Shown here piece by piece: positions 40,783 to 49,644 of a stretch of DNA of 64,000 bases; position 1 is the first letter of the stretch, and each line of letters starts with the position of its first letter. Position numbers and translations under genes: made by a program. The stretch lies in the NCBI RefSeq assembly GCF_965215815.1, contig NZ_CBDCEO010000013.1, forward strand, positions 620,001 through 684,000, given 5' to 3'. This stretch comes from Poriferisodalis sp965215815 (GTDB lineage Bacteria > Actinomycetota > Acidimicrobiia > Acidimicrobiales > Poriferisodalaceae). The notes under the pieces are model-generated. The model ran no database searches. It saw only the letters and a program-made list of their open reading frames with translations, and was not told the DNA's origin.

Positions 40783-41967
40783 TTACTTCACGATTCCTGC
40801 GGCGCGCAGCTCGGCGATGGCGTCGGTTGACCTGCCCAGCTCGGTCAGGATCGCGTCCGTGTCGGTGCCCCGCTCGACGGCGGGGCGCAGCTCGGGCACG
40901 CCGCCTGCGATGAGCGCGGCGGGGCGGTTCTGACGGATCCGGCCGACGATCGGGTGATCGACCTCCCGGATCACTCCCGAGTGCTGTACCTGGGCGTCGT
41001 TGGCGACCTCGTCGGGACGCAGCGCCGGCGCTACCGGCACGTCTGCTGCGATGAGCCGCTCGACCACGTCATCACGGGCCACATCGGCCACAACTTCGCC
41101 GAGCGTGTCGATCATCTCGCCGAAGTGGGCAGCCCTCGGCCCGGCTTCGGCGAAGCGGGGGTCGCTCAGCAGGTCGGGCCGGTCGAACGCATCGGCCAAG
41201 CCTTTCCAGTGTCCGTCGGTGAGCGGCATGACAGCCACATAGCCGTCCCGGCATCCCAACAGCCGGTAGTCGGCCAGCAGGTTGGGACGATGGTCGGCGT
41301 CGTCGGCCAGCACGACGTGCTCCATCATCGCGTCGGGCCACATGAAGCTGACTGCGGAGTCCAGCAGGGACAGCTCCACGTGCTCGCCCCTACCGGTTCG
41401 TTCTCGGGCGAACAGCGCTGCACACGCGGCCTGGGTCCACGTGAGCGAGGTGACCTTGTCGGGGATGAAGCTGCGCACGAACTGTGGCTCGTCGTCGCCG
41501 CCTTGCACGGCGGCGATGCCGGACCAGGCCTGGATGACGGCGTCGTACGCCGGCCGTTTCGAATACGGCCCGTCGCGGCCGAAGCCGCTGATCGACACGT
41601 AGATGATGTTCGGGTTGCGCTGGCGCACGTCGGCTTCGCCGATGCCCAGCCGTTCGGCGACGCCGGGGCGGTACGCCTGCACGAACACGTCGGCGGTAGC
41701 CAGCAGATCGGCCATGACCTCGCGGCCCGCTTCGGAGGCAATGTCCATACACAGCGACCGCTTGCCAGCGTTGAGATTGGCAAACCAGCCCGACATGCCG
41801 TTGCGGCTCGACCCGAACATCCGCAGCGGGTCGCCGACCACGGTGTCCTCCACCTTGATGACCTCGGCGCCCTGGGACGCCAGCAGGTGCGTGCCGCCCG
41901 GTGCGGCAATGAATGTGGCGATCTCGACGACGCGGATGCCTTCGAGCGGTCCGGGGCCGGTAGTCAT
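40783..41967 (-). CDS. CaiB/BaiF-family CoA-transferase
   Basis: 394-residue family III CoA-transferase. GIRVVEIATFIAAPGGTHLL, AEVIKVEDTVVGDPLR and FANLNAGKRSLCMDI are typical. The catalytic Asp lies in VQAYRPG-proximal sequence and SISGFGRDGPYSKRPAYDAV follows. It moves CoA between organic acids, activating a substrate for degradation. The ATG at 41967 is chosen for its family-like N-terminus. It is in one direction with the HsaA-like gene downstream (50-bp gap). Confidence 0.87.
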   Translation of the reverse strand: MTTGPGPLEGIRVVEIATFIAAPGGTHLLASQGAEVIKVEDTVVGDPLRMFGSSRNGMSGWFANLNAGKRSLCMDIASEAGREVMADLLATADVFVQAYRPGVAERLGIGEADVRQRNPNIIYVSISGFGRDGPYSKRPAYDAVIQAWSGIAAVQGGDDEPQFVRSFIPDKVTSLTWTQAACAALFARERTGRGEHVELSLLDSAVSFMWPDAMMEHVVLADDADHRPNLLADYRLLGCRDGYVAVMPLTDGHWKGLADAFDRPDLLSDPRFAEAGPRAAHFGEMIDTLGEVVADVARDDVVERLIAADVPVAPALRPDEVANDAQVQHSGVIREVDHPIVGRIRQNRPAALIAGGVPELRPAVERGTDTDAILTELGRSTDAIAELRAAGIVK

Positions 41968-41977
41968 CTCCGCCTCG

Positions 41978-42394
41978 CTAGCAGCCGAACCTCGAGCCGT
42001 TTCGAAGCGACCTTGGAGACCACCGGAAGATCGACGCCCCCTTCGCTCCAAATGCGTTGAGCCCGCCCAGCGTGATATAGCCGGTCGCATTCACGCCGCC
42101 GATGGCGATCAGGCCGACGCTGTTGAATCCGCCGATAGTGATCGCCCCGATGGAGTTCGCGCCGCCAATGGCGACCACTCCGATCGCGTTCCAGCCGCCG
42201 ATGGCGACGATCCCGATGGCGTTGTGCGTCCCGATGGCGATACCAGCAACGTTCTCCGACTGCGCCACGTCGTCGAGGAGACCCCATTGGGTGAGCCCGA
42301 ACAGTGCGACCATGCCCAACACGAGCAGGAATGCCCATACGACAGTGGTTCCCGCTGGCGAGAATTGGTCGTCTTCGTCTGCTGGAAGTGTCAT
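41978..42394 (-). CDS. Membrane protein with 11-residue solenoid-type repeats
   Basis: 138 residues. One membrane helix (about 17-36, VVWAFLLVLGMVALFGL) is followed by six tandem 11-residue repeats of pattern G-h-(V/A/I)-(A/T)-I-G-G-x-N-(A/S)-h (about 51-117), for example GIVAIGGWNAI and GVVAIGGANSI. Each unit is 33 bp. A short basic tail follows. The regular spacing predicts a small beta-solenoid or stacked-turn rod on the outside of the membrane. The function is unknown. It ends 10 bp before the CoA-transferase start. Confidence 0.6.
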   Translation of the reverse strand: MTLPADEDDQFSPAGTTVVWAFLLVLGMVALFGLTQWGLLDDVAQSENVAGIAIGTHNAIGIVAIGGWNAIGVVAIGGANSIGAITIGGFNSVGLIAIGGVNATGYITLGGLNAFGAKGASIFRWSPRSLRNGSRFGC

Positions 42395-42602
42395 CGGGGC
42401 CTCCCCCTGGTTGAACCGCCGACCGTTGCGAACCTACTCGTCGGGCGCGGAGCGGTCTGCTTCGCCGGCGGGCGCGGATGGGTCCGGGCCGCACGCGCGA
42501 CTCAGGGCCAGCGGCCTAGACCTACATTGACGCTCACAGGACGGCAAACAACGACAGATGCCCTGGCACGTCGGGCGAGCGCAAGCAGCAAGGTTGAGCA
42601 CC

Positions 42603-43334
42603 ATGGACGAATCAGGCGACCTTCCCGACTTCAGCGGCCTGCGGGCACTGTTCATCAACTGCTCGATCAAGCACGACCCCGCCCAGTCGCACACTCGACG
42701 GCTCATCAACCGGGCCGTCGGGGTGATGCGTGACCGCGGCGTCGACGTCGAGATCGTCCATGCGCTCTCCCACACCATCGCCTTCGGCATGGAGAAGGAC
42801 CAGACGGTCAACGGCATGGCAGACGACTGGCCCCAGATCCACGCCAAGATCATGGAGGCCGACATCTTCGTGATCGGCACGCCGATCTGGCTGGGTGTGA
42901 AGTCGAGCGTGGCCACGCTGGTGGTGGAGCGCATGTATGCCTACAGCGGCGACCGCAACCCCAAGGGCCAGTACCTGTACTACGGCAAGACGGCAGGCTG
43001 CATCATCACCGGCAACGAGGACGGGGCCAAGGCGTGTGCCATGGATCTGCTCTATGCCATGTCGCACATCGGCTACACCGTCCCCCCGCAGGCCGACTGT
43101 GCCTGGCTGGGCGAGGCCGGGCCCGGCCCCAGCTATGGCGACCCCCGTGCTGATGGCGGCCACGAGGGCTACGACAACGACTTCACCAACCGCAACACCA
43201 CGTTCATGTCCTGGAACCTGATGCACACGGCCAAGATGCTGCGCGACAACGACGGCCTGCCCGCCATCGGCAACCTCCCCGAAACCTGGCAGCAGCTTCC
43301 CAACGCCAAGGACCAAGACCCCGAAGCCGACTGA
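42603..43334 (+). CDS. Flavodoxin-fold NAD(P)H:flavin reductase-like protein
   Basis: 243 residues, MDESGDLPDFSGLRALFINC. The FMN-phosphate segment is NCSIKHDPAQSHTRRLI, and GTPIWLGVKSSVATLVVERM follows as the second flavin contact. It belongs to the NADPH-dependent FMN reductase family and may supply reduced flavin to monooxygenases such as the HsaA-like protein. The ATG at 42603 gives the standard N-terminus. Confidence 0.8.
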   Translation: MDESGDLPDFSGLRALFINCSIKHDPAQSHTRRLINRAVGVMRDRGVDVEIVHALSHTIAFGMEKDQTVNGMADDWPQIHAKIMEADIFVIGTPIWLGVKSSVATLVVERMYAYSGDRNPKGQYLYYGKTAGCIITGNEDGAKACAMDLLYAMSHIGYTVPPQADCAWLGEAGPGPSYGDPRADGGHEGYDNDFTNRNTTFMSWNLMHTAKMLRDNDGLPAIGNLPETWQQLPNAKDQDPEAD

Positions 43335-43395
43335 GCTCAACGCAGTTCTGCGGACAGCGACGCCGCTGGGCGCGAGACTGCCGGCTGGCCAAGGA

Positions 43396-44829
43396 ATGGC
43401 GAGCGGGGGACTTGTGACGGCGACGATTGCTGAGCTGGCGGTGGGCTACCGGGACGGGTCTCGCAGTCCGGTCGAGGCCACGGAGGAGTGCCTGGCCGCT
43501 ATTGCGGCTCTGGACGAGCGGGTTGGCGCCTGGCAGGCGGTGTATGCGGACGAGGCGCGGGCGGCCGCGGAGGCTGCCGATACGGCGCTGGCGCTGGCGG
43601 CGGGTGAGCCGTTGGGGCCGTTCTGGGGTGTGCCGTTCGCTCTGAAGGACATCGTGGACGTGGAAGGCCGGGTCACGACCGCGGGCTGCGCGGAGTGGGC
43701 CGATCGGATCTCGCCGGCGACAGGCACAGTTGCTCGGCGGCTGCTGGAGGCCGGCGGGATCCTGCTGGGCAAGACCAAGACCGTCGAATTTGCGATGGGC
43801 GGCTGGGGCACCAACCAGCACATGGGCACGCCGTGGAATCCGTGGGATCCGGAGGTTGCCCGCACGCCGGGCGGTTCGTCTTCGGGCTCGGGAGTTGCGG
43901 TGTCGTCTGGCATGGCGCCGTGCGCAGTGGGCACCGACACAGGTGGGTCGGTTCGGCTGCCGGCGGCGCTGTGCGGGATCGTCGGGCTGAAGACCACTGA
44001 GGGTCTGCTGCCGATCGACGGGATCGTTCCGCTGTCGCACACGCTGGACACGCCGGGGCCGCTCTCTCGTTCGGTGCTCGATGCGGCGCTGATGTTCGAC
44101 GCCATGTTGGGCACGCCGCCCGCCGCCGCCGAGCGGGACTGGCTGGCGGGCACCGGTCGCTATGGGGCACTACAAGCCGGAATGCAGGGCCGCCGCATCG
44201 GCTGCTTGAGCGACGACGAGCGTGTGGGCGTGGATGCCGCCCAACTCGCCGCGTATGACGCCGCGCTCGAGGTGCTGTCCGGGCTGGGTTCCGACGTGGT
44301 GCCCTTCGAGCTGCCGACATCGTTCGAGGAGCTGAAGAACACGAGGTTCTTGATCGTGACGGCGGAGTCGTACCACTACTACGGCGCGCTCATGGAGGAC
44401 CCGAACTCGAAGGTGGATGAGCGGGTGCGAGCGAGAGTCCTGGCGGGGACCAACATCTCGGCCTCCGACTACATCGCGGCGACGCTCCAGCGGCGCATCG
44501 ACCTTGCCGAATTTGCGGCAGCGTTCGAAGGTTTCGATGCGATGGTGACGCCGACCACGCCGATGCTGCCGCTGCCAGTAGACGAAGCCGACGAGACGAA
44601 CACCCCGGCGCTGTTCACCCGAGCGGCAAATTTTCTCGCGCTGTGTGGCACGACTGTGCCGACCGGTGTGTCGCCGGGCGGATTGCCGACGTCGATGCAG
44701 GTCGTCTGCCGCGGCGGCGACGAGACACTGTCGCTCACACTCGCGGCCGCGTACGAGGCGGCGCGTGGCCCGATGCCGCACCCGCCGCTGTGGGCCGGAC
44801 CGGCGACTGAGGCTGCAACCGATCGCTGA
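43396..44829 (+). CDS. Amidase signature family enzyme
   Basis: 477 residues with the Ser-cisSer-Lys triad: Lys in PFALKDIVD, the cis-Ser in TPGGSSSGSG and the nucleophile Ser in TDTGGSVRLP. It is of GatA/AtzE type length. It hydrolyses an amide to acid and ammonia, with unknown substrate. It starts 61 bp after the flavin reductase. The cupin protein follows. Confidence 0.9.
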   Translation: MASGGLVTATIAELAVGYRDGSRSPVEATEECLAAIAALDERVGAWQAVYADEARAAAEAADTALALAAGEPLGPFWGVPFALKDIVDVEGRVTTAGCAEWADRISPATGTVARRLLEAGGILLGKTKTVEFAMGGWGTNQHMGTPWNPWDPEVARTPGGSSSGSGVAVSSGMAPCAVGTDTGGSVRLPAALCGIVGLKTTEGLLPIDGIVPLSHTLDTPGPLSRSVLDAALMFDAMLGTPPAAAERDWLAGTGRYGALQAGMQGRRIGCLSDDERVGVDAAQLAAYDAALEVLSGLGSDVVPFELPTSFEELKNTRFLIVTAESYHYYGALMEDPNSKVDERVRARVLAGTNISASDYIAATLQRRIDLAEFAAAFEGFDAMVTPTTPMLPLPVDEADETNTPALFTRAANFLALCGTTVPTGVSPGGLPTSMQVVCRGGDETLSLTLAAAYEAARGPMPHPPLWAGPATEAATDR

Positions 44830-44843
44830 TCCCAGCGAGACAG

Positions 44844-44903
44844 AGCCGAAGCAGACACAACCGAAGCAAACAGCGCCGAAGCAGACCCAGCCGAAACCGG
44901 ACA
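44844..44903 (+). repeat. Four 15-bp tandem repeats between amidase and cupin genes
   Basis: Units beginning AGCCGAAGCAGACAC at 44844, 44859, 44874 and 44889, with a few changes in each copy. They fill the gap directly before the cupin ATG at 44917. Confidence 0.7.
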
Positions 44904-44916
44904 CGGAGATCGCTCG

Positions 44917-45291
44917 ATGAAGATCACATGGATGCGCACGGGCGCCGACGGCCAGACGACGTTCGAGGATCTCGAGATCGCGAGCACTCAGCGCGAGCGC
45001 GGTGTCGAAACCGCCGTGGTGCCGGTGAGCGGCGCATTCTTTCGGTCCGAGCAGCCGGCGCTGGACATGGACTTCCACAACGCGCCGCGGCGCCAGTTTG
45101 TGATCCCGCTCGGTGGCGAGCTGGTGGTCGAGGCAGGCGACGGCTCGACTCGCCGGATCGCAACCGGCGACGCCCTGCTCGCCGACGACGTCACCGGCGG
45201 GGGCCACAAGTCCCGCTTCGTCCCCGATGGGGCCAAGATGGTGTTCCTGACCCTCGACGACGACGTCGACCCAGCCGAGTGGCGCGCCTGA
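44917..45291 (+). CDS. Cupin-like protein
   Basis: 124 residues. A beta-barrel pattern with DMDFHNAPRRQFVIPLGGEL and IATGDALLADDVTGGGHKSR follows the two cupin motifs, with His and acidic residues that could bind metal. It is probably a small isomerase, dioxygenase or sensor. It follows the amidase and may share its pathway. Confidence 0.65.
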   Translation: MKITWMRTGADGQTTFEDLEIASTQRERGVETAVVPVSGAFFRSEQPALDMDFHNAPRRQFVIPLGGELVVEAGDGSTRRIATGDALLADDVTGGGHKSRFVPDGAKMVFLTLDDDVDPAEWRA

Positions 45292-45304
45292 CCGTCAGCC
45301 CTCT

Positions 45305-45351
45305 CAAGTCAGGCGCTGTCGAATGGGGCACCGTCGATTCAGGCGCGGTCG
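45305..45351 (+). repeat. Degenerate 15-bp repeats upstream of the ABM gene
   Basis: Units like TCAGGCGCTGTCGAA, TGGGGCACCGTCGAT and TCAGGCGCGGTCGAG in a row, the same period as at 44844 and 53825. No gene is present. Confidence 0.45.
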
Positions 45352-45451
45352 AGTCACGCCCCACCCTGCGTTCATCGGCACGGTTCGTGGTAGAGATGCC
45401 CGCGCGATCGTGCTCGCATCGACTCGAACCGCACGCCAAGGAGGCGCACTC

Positions 45452-45757
45452 ATGGGCAAGGCAACGGTGATCGGCAGCTTCGAATGCCAGGACGGCGAGG
45501 GCGACGAGATGGCGGCCGTGCTGGCCTCGATGGTCGAAGCCGCCTCCGAAGAGCCCGGCGTGGAGATCTACTCGTACCACCGCGGCGAGGGGAACACGTT
45601 CTGGTTCTTTGCCCTCATGACCGATGCCGAGTCGATGCAGCACCACGGCCAGTCCGAAGCCATGCAACAGGCGATGGCTGCGTTCATGCCGCTCATGGCG
45701 TCACCGCCCCAAATGCAGATGACCACACCGATCGCCGCCATCGGCCTCGACCTCTGA
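45452..45757 (+). CDS. Antibiotic-biosynthesis-monooxygenase (ABM) type protein
   Basis: 101 residues. The dimeric alpha-beta barrel sequence MGKATVIGSFECQDGEGDEM, then EEPGVEIYSYHRGEGNTFWF and ESMQHHGQSEAMQQAMAAF, is typical of small ABM proteins, some of which oxidise quinols. The ATG at 45452 follows a good AAGGAGG site. It stands alone. Confidence 0.8.
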   Translation: MGKATVIGSFECQDGEGDEMAAVLASMVEAASEEPGVEIYSYHRGEGNTFWFFALMTDAESMQHHGQSEAMQQAMAAFMPLMASPPQMQMTTPIAAIGLDL

Positions 45758-45943
45758 GCGCGCCGTAACGGCGGTGCAGCCGCCCGGCGTGCGCCGATGT
45801 GCTGAGCCGCATATGGCGACGGTTCGAGCCACCAGATCGTCGAGTGCGAACTCGCCGATTCCGGCGAGGGATACCTGCACTCGACCGTGCAGTGTCGTCG
45901 ACGGTGTGAGCCGAACTCAAGGCGATTCTGGATCGATGGGTTG

Positions 45944-46504
45944 ATGAACGAGGTCAGCGACGAAGCGACGCCTGGAGGCTCTCGTACGCTGGGCGGCGTG
46001 CTGGCGGTGCTGATTCTCTTGCTCATATCGGTTCCGCTGCTGGAGCTGTACGTGATCGTGCAGGTCGCCGGCGGGCTGGGCGCTGGCCAGACGATCGTGC
46101 TGTTGCTCGTCGTGTCGGTTGTGGGCGCCTGGATGGTGCGCCGATCCGGGCTTGGTGTGCTGAACCAGATCCGCACCCGACTGGCCCAGGGCGAGCTTCC
46201 CGGCAATGAACTGGTGGACGGACTGCTGATCTTGCTGGCCGGGGCGTTCATGCTGACGCCCGGCTTCCTGACCGACGCATTGGGCTTGCTGCTGCTGTTC
46301 CCGCCCACCCGGATCGCCATGCGCTCGGTGCTCGTGCGTCGCTACTCCAAGCGCATCTCGGTTGCCGGGTGGTCTGGCGGACCGAGTGGGCCCGGTGGGC
46401 CCCGCGGGCCGAGCGGACAGGACGGACAAAGCGGTGCTGGACGCTCCGGTCCCCCGCTGGACGCTGAGAGCTTCTCCGACGACGACGACGAGCCCTTCGC
46501 CTGA
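45944..46504 (+). CDS. FxsA family membrane protein
   Basis: 186 residues. FxsA core: three or four membrane segments with LLELYVIVQVAGGLGAGQTI, GLGVLNQIRTRLAQGELPGN and LLAGAFMLTPGFLTDALGLL. The C-terminus is a Gly/Pro/Ser-rich cytoplasmic tail ending in an acidic stretch. FxsA modulates exclusion of phage T7 in E. coli, but its native role is unknown. A hairpin follows the gene. Confidence 0.87.
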   Translation: MNEVSDEATPGGSRTLGGVLAVLILLLISVPLLELYVIVQVAGGLGAGQTIVLLLVVSVVGAWMVRRSGLGVLNQIRTRLAQGELPGNELVDGLLILLAGAFMLTPGFLTDALGLLLLFPPTRIAMRSVLVRRYSKRISVAGWSGGPSGPGGPRGPSGQDGQSGAGRSGPPLDAESFSDDDDEPFA

Positions 46505-46527
46505 GCCCTTCGCCTGAGCCCTTCGGA

Positions 46528-46544
46528 CCCGGGGATGTCCCGGG
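46528..46544 (+). terminator. CCCGGG-GATGT-CCCGGG hairpin after fxsA-like gene
   Basis: A 6-bp perfect stem with a 5-nt loop, 24 bp past the fxsA-like stop, followed by GC-rich sequence without a T-run. A 13-bp tandem word (GAGCCCTTCGCCT) sits just before it (46493-46526). Confidence 0.4.
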
Positions 46545-46575
46545 CGCGGCGCCGCGGAACGACTAGAACTCGTTT

Positions 46576-47421
46576 ATGGAACCCAAGGACCGGCTCCCGA
46601 TCGGCGTCTCGCTTCTGGCACTCGCTGTAGCGATCGCAGCGTTGGTAGTCGCCGTCAGCGACTCCGACAGCGACGACGCCGTCGACGAGTCCGAGACAAG
46701 CGTCACGGTGTCTGCGCCAGCGTCAGCGTCAGCGACGACTCAAGCATTCCAGACCACCACCACGGTACGCACCGTTCAGACACTGGCCCCGACGCCTACG
46801 ACAGCTGCCTCGTCCTTGGTCGTGACAGCCACGACGGCTGCTGAGTCGGACGGGATGGCCGACGAGATGCCCGACGATCGCCTAGTGCTGGCCGTCGTGG
46901 GCATCGGCTACGACAGCACTCTGAACGTGCGCGAGACGCCGGGAGGCCAGGTCGTCGGCAGGCTCGACTCGGACGCTGTTGGACTAGTTCCCACCGGCAC
47001 CACTCGGGAGGTGTCCGGGGCGATCTGGTACGAAGTGCACGCAGCTGGAGTTGTCGGTTGGGTCAGCGGCGGCTATGTGGCGCCGCTGGGTGCGACCGTC
47101 GACGGAACGACCGAGATAGTGGCGCGCCTGGGCGAGACGCCCAGCGCCGCAAACATGACGGCGTTGGGTCGGACCGTTGCGGGAGCAATGGCATCGGAGG
47201 AGCCCGAATCGCGTGTGAGGATCTCGGGTGCGCCCACCGTCGGCGACGTCGGCGAGATCACGATGGATGTCGTCGGTCAGCCTGACGATTCGGTCCGCGG
47301 CTTCCGGCTGAAGGTGTTCGCGACCCCCAATAGTGACGGAACGTTCACGCTCCGCAACGTCGAGGGCACCGTGATGTGCTACATCGATCGGGGCGTCGGC
47401 GCCCAAGGCCTCTGCAACTAG
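46576..47421 (+). CDS. Membrane-anchored SH3b-domain protein
   Basis: 281 residues. One N-terminal membrane helix (about 10-27), a Ser/Thr/Asp-rich linker, then an SH3b domain (about 110-172, YDSTLNVRETPGGQVVGRLD ... WYEVHAAGVVGWVSGGYV), which in such proteins binds the cell wall. The C-terminal domain (about 180-281) is unrecognised and ends MCYIDRGVGAQGLCN with two cysteines. The gene overlaps the convergent VOC gene by 77 bp. Confidence 0.75.
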   Translation: MEPKDRLPIGVSLLALAVAIAALVVAVSDSDSDDAVDESETSVTVSAPASASATTQAFQTTTTVRTVQTLAPTPTTAASSLVVTATTAAESDGMADEMPDDRLVLAVVGIGYDSTLNVRETPGGQVVGRLDSDAVGLVPTGTTREVSGAIWYEVHAAGVVGWVSGGYVAPLGATVDGTTEIVARLGETPSAANMTALGRTVAGAMASEEPESRVRISGAPTVGDVGEITMDVVGQPDDSVRGFRLKVFATPNSDGTFTLRNVEGTVMCYIDRGVGAQGLCN

Positions 47422-47836
47422 CGGCGGACCGGCTGGCGGGGTCGGGCATCTCAGGGGTGCCGTAGCCCTCGTCGACCACTCCTTCGGTGAAGAACGCCTC
47501 CCACCACAGGCCATTGGGGTCGGTGACCCACGACTTGTGCTGGAGCTGGTAGCCGCACACGAGGTCGTCCTGGTCGGCACGGGACAAGTCGGCGGCGTCG
47601 ATGTGGCCCCGCATCTCCTCGAGTTCTTCGTGCGATTCCACCTGGATGCCGTAGTGGGCGGAGCCAGGCGGTCCGCCGCCGTGGACATCGAGCGAGAAGT
47701 TGATGCGCGGGTCGTCCAGCATCCATTTGGCGTAGTCGGTTCGCCGCAGGGTGGGTTCGACGCCGAACAGCCGCGTGTAGAACTTGATCGACTCGTCGAG
47801 GTCATCGACCTGCAGCCCGATGTGCATGCGCCGCAT
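47345..47836 (-). CDS. ArsI/CadI-like VOC protein with unusual tail
   Basis: 163 residues. MRRMHIGLQVDDLDESIKFY, then PTLRRTDYAKWMLDDPRINF, follow ArsI (C-As lyase) and CadI proteins. However, the ArsI cysteine pair is not obvious: one Cys is seen in LVCGYQ. After about residue 135 the chain becomes Arg/Cys/Ser-rich (SRSAASCRGLGRRRPDRCST) and overlaps the SH3b gene by 77 bp, so the natural stop may have been lost. It probably binds or lyses a metal(loid) compound or another small substrate. Confidence 0.68.
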   Translation of the reverse strand: MRRMHIGLQVDDLDESIKFYTRLFGVEPTLRRTDYAKWMLDDPRINFSLDVHGGGPPGSAHYGIQVESHEELEEMRGHIDAADLSRADQDDLVCGYQLQHKSWVTDPNGLWWEAFFTEGVVDEGYGTPEMPDPASRSAASCRGLGRRRPDRCSTSRCPRRCGA

Positions 47837-47865
47837 GGCCCGCACGATAGGTCACTCGCCGGGGC

Positions 47866-47945
47866 CGATTCGCTTGCCGATATGCCGGCTAACTCGACTG
47901 TCGGCTCGCCAGCCAATTCGCTGGCCCATTCGACTGCCGCCCGCG
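47866..47945 (+). repeat. Degenerate short repeats between VOC and hydrolase genes
   Basis: Related 15-bp words (GCCGATTCGCTTGCC, GCTAACTCGACTGTC, GCCAATTCGCTGGCC) spaced by 9 bp. They resemble the other short-period repeats in this half of the window. Confidence 0.4.
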
Positions 47946-48046
47946 CGCGGACGTGCGCTCAGGACTTGCCGCCGATCGCCCGTGCGACAGACTCAACGCC
48001 AGCCGGTGCCACTCAGCCGGCAGCACCCGCCGCCAGGAGACCGCCC

Positions 48047-48952
48047 ATGCCCTATGCCCCCGCCAACCTTTTCGGATCGAACGAAGTCAGGCTGTACTAC
48101 GAGACCCACGGCGACCCAGCCGACCCGGCTCTGCTGCTGGTGAACGGGTTCTCGTCGCAGATCCTCGGGTGGTTCGAGGGGTTCCGGGAGCAGCTCGCAG
48201 AGCGGGGGCGATTCGTCGTCAGTTTTGACAATCGGGATGTCGGCCTGTCGACGCATCTCGACGGCGTCGAAGTGGACCTGGCCGCGGTGACCAAGGCATT
48301 CGCTGCGGGCACGGCCATGCCGCCCGTGCCGTACACGATGTCGACATTCGGCGACGACGCGGTGGGCCTGCTCGACCACCTGGGGATTCCCGCGGCGCAC
48401 ATTGCCGGTGTGTCGATGGGCGGGATGATCGTCCAGCAGATGGCCATCGACCATCCCGAACGGGTGCTGTCGATGACCTCGATCATGTCGACCACGGGTG
48501 AGCGTGGGTACTTCGAGGCGACGCCGGAGGCGATGGCAGCGCTCACGGCGCCATGGCCGACTGATCGCGAGGGGTTCATCGCCGCCGGGGTCGCCTCCCG
48601 CAAGATCAGCGCCAGCCGTCGCTACTTCGACCCGGATCTTTCCGCCAAGTTGCTGGCCGACTCCTACGACCGCATGTTCTATCCCGAGGGCCTCGACCGG
48701 CAGATGGCGGCCGTCCGGGGATCGGGGCACCGGGCCGAGGGGCTTCGCAATCTGGCGGTGCCAACGTTGGTGATCCACGGACGTGAGGATCCGTTGATCA
48801 TGCCCAATGGCGGTGAGCGCACCGCCGAGCTTGTGCCGGGCGCCAACCTGCTGCTGGTCGGCGACATGGGCCACGACCTGCCCAAGCCGCAATGGCCGAT
48901 CATCATCGACGCCATCATCAGCCACACTGCTCACGCCAGCCCACGTCGGTGA
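48047..48952 (+). CDS. Alpha/beta hydrolase
   Basis: 301 residues. Nucleophile elbow GVSMGG, oxyanion part LLLVNGFSSQ, later Asp in VIHGREDPLIMP and His in GDMGHDLPKP complete a triad. It is close to actinobacterial TAP-like or aclacinomycin-methylesterase-like hydrolases that end GHDLPxxxW. It is probably an ester hydrolase of unknown substrate. A good AGGAGA site precedes the ATG. Confidence 0.85.
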   Translation: MPYAPANLFGSNEVRLYYETHGDPADPALLLVNGFSSQILGWFEGFREQLAERGRFVVSFDNRDVGLSTHLDGVEVDLAAVTKAFAAGTAMPPVPYTMSTFGDDAVGLLDHLGIPAAHIAGVSMGGMIVQQMAIDHPERVLSMTSIMSTTGERGYFEATPEAMAALTAPWPTDREGFIAAGVASRKISASRRYFDPDLSAKLLADSYDRMFYPEGLDRQMAAVRGSGHRAEGLRNLAVPTLVIHGREDPLIMPNGGERTAELVPGANLLLVGDMGHDLPKPQWPIIIDAIISHTAHASPRR

Positions 48953-48993
48953 GATCGACCTGAACCGGGACATGACGACATGAAGTTCCTGAC

Positions 48994-49617
48994 ATGAACC
49001 TCCTGGCCTTCGCGGCCTCCAATAGCAGCCAGTCGATCAACCGGCAGCTCGTCGACTACGCCATCCGCCTGCTCGGCGATGGGCTGGTCGAGGGCGTCCC
49101 GGCCGGTGAGGTGGAGGTCCGCACGATCGACCTGAACGACTACGAGATGCCGATCTACAGCATCGACCGCCAGAACGCTGATGGGATCCCCCAGCCGGCC
49201 CACGACTTCTACGACACGATCGGCGCCGCCGACGCGCTGCTGATCTCCTTCGCGGAGCACAACGGCTCCTACACGGTCGCCTACAAGAACGTTTTCGACT
49301 GGGCGTCCCGGATCAACATGCGCGTGTACCACGACAAACCGATCGTGATGCTGTCGACGTCGCCCGGCGGCGGTGGAGGCGGTTTCGTGCTGCGGTCCGC
49401 AGCCCACCTCGCCCAGTACTTCGGCAACGAGGTACTGGCCAGCCTGTCGATTCCCAGGTTCGACCAGAACTTCGACACGGCGGCGGGGACACTCTCCGAT
49501 CCTGACCTCGACGCTCAATTGCGAGACGCCCTCGCCACGTTGTCCGGCGTCCACGATCAGTCGGCCGATGGCGCTGAGACGTACTTGCCGTCGACGAGCA
49601 CCGGCGGCCCGGACTGA
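48994..49617 (+). CDS. NADPH-dependent FMN reductase
   Basis: 207 residues of the SsuE/chromate-reductase type. MNLLAFAASNSSQSINRQLV is the FMN-phosphate loop, ALLISFAEHNGSYTVAYKNV the second contact (usual PEYN becomes AEHN), and the SPGGGGGG loop follows. It reduces flavin for partner monooxygenases, and an FAD monooxygenase follows 27 bp later in the same direction. Confidence 0.85.
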   Translation: MNLLAFAASNSSQSINRQLVDYAIRLLGDGLVEGVPAGEVEVRTIDLNDYEMPIYSIDRQNADGIPQPAHDFYDTIGAADALLISFAEHNGSYTVAYKNVFDWASRINMRVYHDKPIVMLSTSPGGGGGGFVLRSAAHLAQYFGNEVLASLSIPRFDQNFDTAAGTLSDPDLDAQLRDALATLSGVHDQSADGAETYLPSTSTGGPD

Positions 49618-49644
49618 GCACTCGGATCGTGGGTACGGTGAACC

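Noticed and set aside
40783..41967. Carnitine CoA-transferase CaiB, linking the locus to carnitine
   Set aside because: The family III fold is clear, but substrate specificity cannot be read from sequence and no caiA/caiC/caiD set is adjacent.
44844..44903. CRISPR-like regular repeats
   Set aside because: Units are 15 bp with no spacers and no cas genes. They are simple tandem repeats.
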